The notes below the pieces were generated by a model. It worked only from the letters and a program-made list of their open reading frames with translations. It did not search any database and was not told the origin of the DNA. Shown here in pieces: positions 56,138 through 64,000 of a DNA stretch of 64,000 bases. The stretch is from positions 5,001-69,000 of the forward strand of contig CM045739.1 in NCBI GenBank assembly GCA_024760905.1, in the 5' to 3' direction. Position 1 is the first letter of the stretch. Each line of letters starts with the position of its first letter. The translations under genes were made by a program, and so were the position numbers. Source of the DNA: Plotosus lineatus (lineage: Eukaryota; Chordata; Actinopteri; Siluriformes; Plotosidae).

Positions 56138-58397
56138 AAGCAAAGCAAAGCAAAGCAAATTTTTTGAAAAGCAAAATTTTCAATTTCAGGCGAGCCAAGT
56201 TTGACAGGATGCGTTCGTATTTAAGCAAAATAAACTGGACATTGCTCCTAGATTGTACAACTGTAAATGAAATGTGGGGTAGATTCAAGGGAGTTTTACT
56301 AGATGCTCAGAGCAAATTCATTCCAAAAGTGTGCAAGAGTAAGTTTAAAAAGCGTAATCTCCAGTGGATGACCTCTGATATTCGTAGGAGCTTAAGGAAA
56401 AAAAGAATCTTTATAAGGCATACATGAGGGGACAGAAATGAAAACACTAAGGCTGAATACTGTAATATGCGAGCTAAGGTCAAAAAGAACTGAGGAATGC
56501 TAGGAGGCAGTGCGAAAGAAAAATTGCAGAAGGAGCGAAATGTAATCCTAAGCGCTTTTTTTCAGTACTGTAACAGGAAAAGAGAAGGTAAAGTTGAAAT
56601 CCAGTGCATAAAGAATGAAGATGGATCACTGCTGTATGAGAACAAGGACATAGTTGATACTCTTAATGGTTACTTTGTTGACAATTTCACTACAGAGGGA
56701 CTTTTATTTGGCGGAGAAATTGTCAATTCTCAAGCTCATTTGGCAGAAATTGAATTTGGAGAAAATGAAGTATTGGACAAGCTGCGTAAACTTAAGACAA
56801 ATAAGGCAGCAGGCCCAGATGGGTTATACCCTAGGGTGCTCAGGAGGTTTGTGAGATCATCTCTAAACCACTGTTGGTTATTTTTAGGCAGTCATTAGTG
56901 ACTGGAGAAATTCCAAATGATTGGAAACAGGGTATCATTATACCAATATATAAGAAAGGGGGATCGTGCAGAGCCAGGCAATTACAGGCCTGTCAGTCTT
57001 ACTTGCATAGCATGCAAAATACTGGAATCTATCATAAAAGACAAGCTTGAGTCATTTCTTGAGCATAATAACATCTTGAAGGATAGCCAACATGGTTTTC
57101 GCAAGGGTAGGTCATGCCTGACAAACCTTTTGGAATTCTTTGAGGAGGCCACAAATACTTATGATCAGAGTAGGGCCTATGACATTATTTATTTGGACTT
57201 TCAAAAAGCATTTGATACAGTACCACATGAGAGACTAATTTTTAAACGAGGTCAGTTGGAATTGTAGGAGGTATTCTGGAGTGGATTAAGAACTGGTTAC
57301 AGGACAGAACACAGAGAGTTGTGGTTGGAGGGATTTCATCTGAGCAAGGAATTGTGGGAAGTGGAGTCCCTCAGGGATCTGTGTTGGGACCCTTGCTCTT
57401 CCTCATCTACATTAATGACCTTGATAGGGACATTGAGAGCACATTGGTGAAATTTGCTGACGATACTAAAATTGGGCGGTTTGGCAAATAGTCTGGAGTC
57501 TACTAAGGTTATTCAGGACGATTTGGATAGACTTAATTTGGGCAGATACATGGCAAATGAAATTCAATGTCGCTAAATGTAAAGTTCTACATGTAGGGAA
57601 TAAAAACATTAGACAGGAGTATTTCATGGGAGGTTTAAAACTAGAATGTTCCTCTCAGGAAAAGGATCTGGGTGTGATGGTTGACCAGTCCCTCACTGGT
57701 ACTAGCCACTGTGCGTTAGCAGTAAAAAAGGCAAATAGGATGGTGGGTTACATAGCCAGGAGTATTGAGTATAGATCTAAAGATGTTGTCCTTCTCTTGT
57801 ATAACACATTGGTTAGACCACATTTAGAGTATTGTGTACAGTTCTGGGGACCATACTTGAAAAAAGACATCGAGACTCTCGAAAAAGTTCAGAGAAGAGC
57901 AACAAAGCTAATTCCGGGTATAAAAAAGGAATCCTATGAGGAGAGGCTGAGGATCCTAAACCTTTTCAGTCTTCAAAAAAGGAGAATTAGAGGTGATCTG
58001 ATTGAGGTCTTTAAGTATCTTAAGGGGATTAATAAAGTCAACTATGCCCGATTACTTAGGCCAAGTTCTGTAAGTAGAACTAGGGGTCATAAATGGAAGT
58101 TATTTAAGGGTAAATTTAGCACAAATATTAGGAAATATTTTTTCTCGCAGAGGGTAATTTCAGTGTGGAATAGATTGCCTAACCACGTTGTCGAAGCAGA
58201 AACCTTACAAGTCTTCAAAAGCAGACTTGATCTAGTGCTGGATACCATCTAGTCATGAAAAAAAAAAAAAAGTGCGTCTTTAAGGTTAGAGTGTGCGTCT
58301 TTAAGGTTGGAGTCACTTTAGAATAGGACAATGGTGAGCTTAGTTGGGCTGAATGGCCTGTTCTCACCACTCATGTTATGTTATGTTATGTTATGTT
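56138..58397 (+). mobile_element. CR1-type LINE, 5' truncated
   Basis: Lies in the RTE between ATGCA (56133-56137) and ATGCA (58398-58402), a possible 5-bp duplication. 5' junction has (AAGCA)n; 3' end has (TTATG)n after GGGCTGAATGGCCTGTTCTC. The coding part matches the CR1 clade. A 20-bp segment GTGCGTCTTTAAGGTT is tandemly doubled at 58271-58306. Confidence 0.75.
56170..58252 (+). pseudogene. CR1-type reverse transcriptase
   Basis: Open pieces 56497-56898 (KTNKAAGPDGLYPRVLRRF), 56917-57267 (NYRPVSLTCIACKILES, QHGFRKGRSCLTNLLEF, YLDFQKAFDTVPHERL) and 57557-58252 (MKFNVAKCKVLHVGNKN, EKDLGVMVDQSL, VRPHLEYCVQFWGPYL, SYEERLRILNLFSLQKRR). Between them [18 protein letters not shown] and [10 protein letters not shown] sit in other frames (57360-57480). 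These are CR1 RT and C-terminal motifs. The last 231 residues are uninterrupted. Confidence 0.8.
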
Positions 58398-59303
58398 ATG
58401 CAGCAAGTAAGAATGATTAAGGACAGAGAGAGAAATGTATTGACTGATGACAGAAGTGTGCAGGGAAGATGGAAAGAGTACTTTGAAGAGTTGATGAATG
58501 AGAAAAATGAGAGAGAGAAAAAGAGTTGAAGAGGTGACCATCGAGGACCAGGAAGTAGCAAAGATTAGTAAGGGAGAAGTCAGGAGGCCATTGAAGAGGA
58601 TGAAGAATGGAAAGGCAGTTGGTCCTGATGACATACCGGTGGATGTATGGAAGTGTCTAGGAAAGGTAGCAGTAGATTCCCTGAAAAGAACATTCAACAA
58701 GGTCTGAGAGAGTGAGAGGATGCCAGAGGAATGGAGAAGAAGTGTGATGATGCCCCATTTTTAGGAACAAGGGAGACGTGCAGAGTTGTGGCAACTACAG
58801 AGGGATAAAGTTGATGAGCCATACGATGAAGTTATGGGAAAGAATAGTTGAAGCTAGACTAAGGGCAGAGGTCAGCATTTGTGAACAACAGTTTGGTTTC
58901 ATACCAAGAAAGAGCACCACAGATGCAGTGTTTGCCTTGAGGATGTTAGTAGAGAAGTACATAGAAGGGCAGAGGGAGCTGCATTGTGCCTTTGTGGATC
59001 TGGGAAAGCATATGACAGGGTGCTGAGAGAGGAACTGTGGTGTTACATGAGGAAGTCTGGAGTGGCAGAGAAGTATGTTAGAGTAGTGCAGGACATGTAT
59101 AAGAGATGTAAGACAGTGGTGAGGTGTGTTGTCGGTGTGACAGAAGAGATCAAGGTGGAGTTGGACTGCATCAAGAGTCAGCTCTGAGCCCCTTCTTGTT
59201 TGCTATGGTGATGGACAGGCTGACAGATGAGGTTAGTCCAAGATTCCCCATGGACTATAATGTTTGCAGATGACATTGTGATCTGTAGTGAGAGCAGAGA
59301 ACA

Positions 59304-61435
59304 TCATCATCATCATCATCATCATCTTCCACTAAGTCCAGGGTCGGGTCATGGGGTCAGCAACCTACGCAAAGAGGTCCAGAAATCCCTCTCCCAAGCC
59401 ACTTCCTCCAACTCTCCCGGGGGGACACCGAGGCGGTCCCAGACAAGCCGAGAGACAGTCCCTCCAGCGTGTTCTAGGTCGACGCCGGGGCCTCTTCCCA
59501 GTTGGACATGCCCGAAGCACCACACCAGTGAGGCGTCCGGGGGGCATTCTGACCAGATGCCTGAGCCACCTCAACTGGCCCCTCTCAATGTGGAGGAGCA
59601 GCGGATTTACTCCGAGCTCTCCCTGGATGGTGGAGCTTCTCACCTTATCTCTAAGAGAGAACCCCGCCACCCGGCGAAGGAAGCTCATTTCAGCCGCTTG
59701 TATCCGTGATCTTGTTCTTTGAGTCATTACCCAAAGCTCATGACCATAGGTGAGGGTTGGAACGTGGATTGACCGGTAAATTAAGAGATTCGCCTTGCGG
59801 GTCAGCTCCTTCATCACCACGACTGACCGGTACAGTCACCACTTAACAGCAGAGGCTGCAGCGATCCGTCTGTCGATTTCTCGCTCCATCCTTCCCTCAC
59901 TCGTAAACAAGACCCCAAGACACTTAAAGTCCTCCACTTGGGGCAGGACCTCTTTCCCGAACCGGAGGGTGCATTCTACCATTGTCCGACTGAGAACCAT
60001 GGCCTCGGACTTGGAGGTACTGAGCTTCATCCCGGCTGCTTCGCACTCAGCTGCGAATCGGTCCAATGAGAGCTGGACATCCCAACTTGATGAAGCCAAA
60101 AGGACAACATCATCCGCAAAAAGCAGAGATGAGATCGGATGGCCACCAAACCAGAACCTCTCATCGCCTCGACTGCGCCTAGAAATTCTGTCCATAAAAA
60201 TTATGAACAGAATCGGTGACAAAGGACAGCCTTGGCAGACTCCAACTGCCACTGGAAACAAATTCGACCTGTTGTTGCCAATATGGACCAAACTCTGGCT
60301 CTGGTGATACAGCGACCGAATAGCTCGTAGCAACAGGTCCGGAATGCTGTACTCTCGGAGCACACCCCACAAGATCGTTCGAGGGACATGGTCGAAAGCT
60401 TTCTCTAAATCCACAAAGCACATGTGGACAGATTGGGCAAACTCCCATGCCCCCTCCAGAATCCTGTGGAGCGTATAGAGTTGGTCAAGAGTGCTACGGC
60501 CAGGATGAAAACCACATTGCTCCTCCTGAATCTGAGGTTCGACTATCAGTTGGATCTTCCTCTCTAGTACCCCTGCATAGACTTTTCCAGGTAGGCTGAG
60601 GAGTTTAATTCCCCGATAATTGGAACATACCCTCCGGTCCCCCTTCTTAAAAATTGGGACCAGCACCCCAGTTTGCCAATCCAGAGATACAGCCCCTGAT
60701 GACCACACGATGTTACAGAGACGTCCAGAGCCCTGAGATATTCCGGTCATCAGGGTCTGCTGGGAACGTTTGGCGGAGTCCCCTGTCCGAGAGGCCTTTA
60801 ACTCTCACCTCCAGCAGAGCTACAACCACGTCCTGGAGGAGGCGGGGGACATGGAATCCGAATGGGCTATGTTTCGTGCCTCCATTGCTTAGGCGGCAGC
60901 CCATAGCTGTGGCCGGAAGGCCGTCGGTGCTTGTCGTTGCGGTAATCCCCGGGACACCTGCGGTGAAGGGGGCCGTCCAGCTGAAGAAAGAGGCCTATTG
61001 GGTTTTATTAGCCTGTGGGACTCCCGGGGCAGCAAACAAGTACCGGCAGGCCAAACGTGATGCAGCAGAGGCTGTCGTAGATGCAAAATCTCGGGCATGG
61101 GAGGAGTTCGGTGAGGGCCTAGAGAGTGATTATCGGTTGGCCTCAAAAAGGTTCTGTGCCACCATCCGACGCCTTATTAGGGGGAAGCAGTTCTTCACAA
61201 TCACTGCTTACAGTGGAGGTGGGGAGCTGCTTACCTTGACTGGGGATGTCATCGAGAGGTGGAGGGAATATTTTGAGGACCTCCTCAATCCCACCACATG
61301 CCCTCCGTGGAAGAAAAAGACCCTGGGGGTTTGGGTGGGGGTTCGCCCATCACTGGAGTGGAGGTCACTGAGGTTGTCAAAAAGCTCCTCAGTGGTCGAG
61401 CTCCGGGGCTGGACGAGATCCACCCGGAATGTCTC
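59304..61435 (-). mobile_element. Rex3: Rex3 LINE, 5' truncated and 5' inverted (twin-primed)
   Basis: Target duplication AGAGCAGAGAACA (59291-59303 and 61436-61448) lies in the RTE RT. 59304-60740 is the 3' arm on the minus strand (tail TCATCATC to RT at NIVWSSGAVSLDWQTGV). 60747-61435 is the inverted arm on the + strand, covering the pre-RT region to [14 protein letters not shown]. Both arms contain the CCGGAATATCTCAG site, so they meet within ~14 shared bases. A second independent twin-priming product. Confidence 0.85.
59836..60750 (-). pseudogene. Rex3: Rex3 RT (3' arm) with uninterrupted catalytic region
   Basis: Open 304-residue frame: [48 protein letters not shown] (motif A), [20 protein letters not shown] (B) and LLFADDVVLLASSSWDVQL (C, Asp pair), then thumb. 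The best preserved catalytic RT of Rex3 here, although without endonuclease it cannot move by itself. C-terminal part continues at 59365-59820. Confidence 0.85.
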
Positions 61436-62319
61436 AGAGCAGAGAACAAGTGCAGGAAAATCTAGAGAGGTCGAGGTATGCCCTGGAAAGGAGGGGAATG
61501 AAGGTTAGCCTCAGTAAGACAGAATACATGTGTGTGAACAACAAGGACCCAAGAGGAACGGTGAGGTTACAGGGAGCAGAGATAAAGAAGGTGGAGGATT
61601 TTAAGTACTTAGGCTCAACAATCCAGAGCAGTGGAGAGTGTGGAAAAGAGGTCAATAAGCGTGTGCAGGAAGGTTGGAATGGTTGGAGAAAAGTGTCCGG
61701 TGTGATGTGTGATAGGAGGGTATCGGCAAGAATGAAAGGAAAAGTATACAAGATGGTGTTGAGGCCAGTGTTGTTGTATGGTTTAGAAACAGTGGCCCTG
61801 GGGAAAAGACAGGAGGCAGAGCTGGAGGTAGCAGAGATGAAAATGTTGAGGTTCTCTTTGGGAGGGACGAGGAGGGATAGGATTAGGAATGAATACATCA
61901 GAGGGACAGCACATGTAAGACGTTTTGGAGACAAAGTCGAGAGGCTAGATTGAGATGGTTTGGACAAGTACAGAGGAGGGATAGTGAGTATATTGGTAGT
62001 AGGATGCTGAGGTTGGAACTACCAGGTAGAAGGCCGAGAGGAAGACCAAAGACACAATTCATGGATGTGGTGACGGAGGGCTCGAAGGTTGTTGGTGTAA
62101 GAGAAGAAAAGGTAAAGGATAGGGTGAGATGGAAGCAGATGATTCGATGTGGCGATCCCTGAAGGGAAAAGCTGAAAGGAAAAGACGAAGAAAATATCAA
62201 GTGCCTGAGTTGTAGATGATCATTGGTGACCCAACATGAAGGAGAACACCCTGGTTATCGTCTTCATGGAGGTTTTCTTGGCAGGATTAGTGCAGTGGCC
62301 TTTGCCTTCTGCACGATGC

Positions 62320-62512
62320 AAACCTACGGGCAATTTAGAATGGCCAATTAACCTACTGTGCATGTTGTTGGATTGTGGGAGACCCGGAGGAAACCCACAC
62401 AAGCACAGGGAGAACATGCAAGCTCCACACAAAAAAAGCCCAGGCTGGGAATCAAACCCAGGTCTTCTTGCTGTGAGGTGGACATGCTAACCACTATGCC
62501 ACCGTGCCGATA
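62320..62512 (-). repeat. tRNA-derived SINE fragment (second family)
   Basis: Core GGAGGAAACCCACACAAGCA and the head complement GGTCTTCTTGCTGTGAGGTG match the 41155 SINE. The tail is missing. Followed by a TA microsatellite (62512-62530). Confidence 0.75.
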
Positions 62513-62530
62513 TATATATATATATATATT

Positions 62531-62715
62531 TATTGAACGGGGAAGAAGGAGGGGCACATTCAGTCTGTCGTTTGTAAACAGTGGACATAGCGTCATTACG
62601 TCAGTGTGCTACCTAGATACGTCTAAACTCAAAATTTTACTTTTTTTTTGGAAAAAAACCCCATAAAATCGAAAAAACGTAAAACGGATGAACGTAAGTC
62701 AGGGAGCGTCTGTAA
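62531..62715. other. Probable inverted-repeat transposon end
   Basis: AACGTAAGTCAGGGAGCGTC then TGTAAT closes a segment resembling the complement of 46370-46470. No partner end found; low support. Confidence 0.3.
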
Positions 62716-62919
62716 TATCATAGCTCTTTGGCTCATTTTAAAATTACAATGTTGTACAAGTCACTGAAGCAGCTAGCAGGCAGGTCAAGCCAGATCAAGT
62801 TGTGCCATTCCCTATGTTATGTTTCTGCCTTCCCAGACTCATTTTAACTTTTCACCACAATGCATGCCGAATGCTGTCAGATGATTTAAAATAATTTAAA
62901 GAGTCATTCATTCAGTCCC

Positions 62920-63030
62920 TAAATGGCCTGGAAAGCTGCCCGTGGTGTACACCGCCCTCGCCCAGAATCATTTGAGATGGGCACCACCTCCCCGTGACCC
63001 TAATTAGGATTAAGCGGTCCAGAAAATGAA
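62920..63030 (+). repeat. SINE tail fragment
   Basis: CTAAATGGCCTGGAAAGCTG through CCCTAATTAGGATTAAGCGG matches the 3' third of the 32768 family. Confidence 0.75.
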
Positions 63031-63037
63031 TGAAGTA

Positions 63038-63567
63038 CAGGGATCCCTCACTTTCCGTGGTTAATTTGGACCGAGATCCCCCCTGTGACCACCGAAATCC
63101 GTGAAGTAGGATCACCCCCAACCACCCCGACTGATATATACGTACATGTAAATGTGTATATAATATCAATAAATACATATTCAATGGTATAAATGCCTAT
63201 AAAATTAAACATTAAAATAATAATGCATAAGATGTAAATAAAATATAAATATACACACATACAGATGTGTGCATGCACACAGATGCACATGCATGCGCTC
63301 ATATGCACACCCCACAACAATGTAAAATGTTTTGATGGGAGGTTTTGGGTTGTTTTTTTTTGTTTGTTTGTTTTGTGTTAATTTAGAGGGTTTTTTATTT
63401 TTATTTTTTGCATAATTGGCCTTGTTTTTGTGGCATTTCCCTTAACTTTTTCCACTGTTCTTTCATAATTTCCTTGAATATTCGATGAATTCAAAATGAA
63501 TATTAAAAAAAAAAATCCGCAATACACTGAAGAATGAGTTGAAGCGCGAAGTAGAAAGGGATCCCTG
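63038..63567. mobile_element. Short inverted-repeat transposon (MITE, pogo-like)
   Basis: Termini CAGGGATCCCTCACTTTCCG and, inverted, GCGAAGTAGAAAGGGATCCC TG, flanked by TA (63036-63037 and 63568-63569). The 530-bp interior is AT-rich with a CA/CATGCA-rich stretch and no transposase. TA duplication suits the Tc1/mariner-pogo superfamily. Confidence 0.65.
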
Positions 63568-63569
63568 TA

Positions 63570-63874
63570 ATTCATTCACCATCAGTATGCCAGTCCTCTC
63601 TATCTTTATTAGTTGAAATACAAATAAAAAAAAACTCAACTTTATTGCCAATCAACCACACATAGCTTATGAAGTAGGACAAAATATATTTTTTGTTAGC
63701 ACCAGGTGACAGGCAGATAATATAGCGGTCTGCTAAGGTGCAAGCACATCTAGTTCTTGAAGTAAATGAAAGATGTCTCAGATTAGTTTATTGCATGTTA
63801 CAGCCAGGGTTAGGTTTATTTTAAAACTTCATGATTATGTAAGGTTAGGTTTATTTTAAAATGTCATCATTATG
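63570..63874. other. No gene; short tandem duplication
   Basis: AT-rich. 63808-63875 repeats a ~35-bp unit AGGTTAGGTTTATTTTAAAA twice. Nothing else recognisable. Confidence 0.5.
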
Positions 63875-64000
63875 TAAGGGCAGTGGCATAGGTGCTGGAT
63901 CACTGATCCTAATGTTAGGAGTTCAAGCTCCACTCATCACAGATTGTCACTGTCCCCGCCAGTGCAGCTAACTGGGTTATCAAAGGCCGGCCATGTCTCT
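63875..64000 (+). repeat. SINE head fragment running off the window
   Basis: GGTGCTGGATCACTGATCCT, B-box-like GGAGTTCAAGCTCCAC and AACTGGGTTATCAAAGGCCG match 32795-32905 of the complete SINE. Confidence 0.7.

Larger units (their letters stand above)
54926..62205 (+). mobile_element. RTE LINE, near full length, with CR1 and Rex3 inserted
   Basis: Starts AATGCAACCGTGAGGGGGGC like the 8493 copy. Endonuclease pieces at 55219-55660; pre-RT 55673-56119; [CR1]; RT 58400-59303; [Rex3]; C-terminal part 61436-62160; 3' end CGATCCCTGAAGGGAAAAGC. Reading across the two insertions restores the family order with no overlap. More degraded than the 8493 copy: its endonuclease middle part (GADFNGH) is deleted. 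Confidence 0.85.

Overview
This window looks like the end of a chromosome arm from a bony (ray-finned) fish. The evidence is telomere-like CCCTAA-strand repeats at the left edge, fish-type non-LTR retrotransposons (Rex3, Rex1-like, an RTE-clade family, CR1), Penelope-like elements, Tc1/hAT/Tigger transposons, tRNA-derived SINEs, and one TRIM-family gene remnant with fish-like exon structure. I found no intact host gene, and no rRNA, stand-alone tRNA gene, CRISPR array or bacterial operon. Nearly every coding region is broken by frameshifts or stops, either because the copies are old or because of uncorrected long-read errors.

Layout. 1-6612: subtelomere, with an AT-rich TTTTAA-type block (1-1090), then degenerate CCCTAA arrays, a 39-bp satellite family and a ~330-bp subtelomeric unit. 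About 6613-24357: a Penelope-like element (PLE) on the + strand whose leader (a ~230-bp tandem repeat) is split by a complete endogenous retrovirus (ERV, minus strand, 7521-19751, both LTRs, CCACC target duplication, tRNA-Tyr-type primer site). The ERV itself contains a full-length RTE LINE (8493-11601, in env) and a full-length Rex3 LINE (16084-19438, in the 5' LTR). The PLE coding part carries an N-terminal region, an SGNH/GDSL-type esterase-like domain, a reverse transcriptase and a GIY-YIG endonuclease, with another Rex3 fragment inside (23490-23914). 24358-24950: more subtelomeric satellite. 24951-34860: hAT and Tc1 pieces, an RTE fragment, two joined LINE pieces and SINEs. 35384-37560: TRIM pseudogene with a Tigger-like element in an intron, fused to a second PLE fragment (to 38893), then satellite again (38894-39316) and an RTE fragment. 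41978-51672: a ZBED-like hAT transposon split by a twin-primed Rex3, and a second Rex3 carrying a probable solo LTR. 51776-54925: Rex1-like and other LINE debris, with a consensus-complete hammerhead ribozyme fold at 53896-53950. 54926-62205: an RTE copy split by a CR1 and by another twin-primed Rex3. 62206-64000: SINEs and a MITE.

How it fits together. This is a layered record of insertions rather than a gene neighbourhood; paired target-site duplications let most layers be ordered. The most unusual parts are the PLE that joins an SGNH esterase-like domain to RT and GIY-YIG modules at a chromosome end, the hammerhead fold, two independent Rex3 twin-priming inversions with intact target duplications, and a left-edge AT block that looks like a base-called-wrong telomere.
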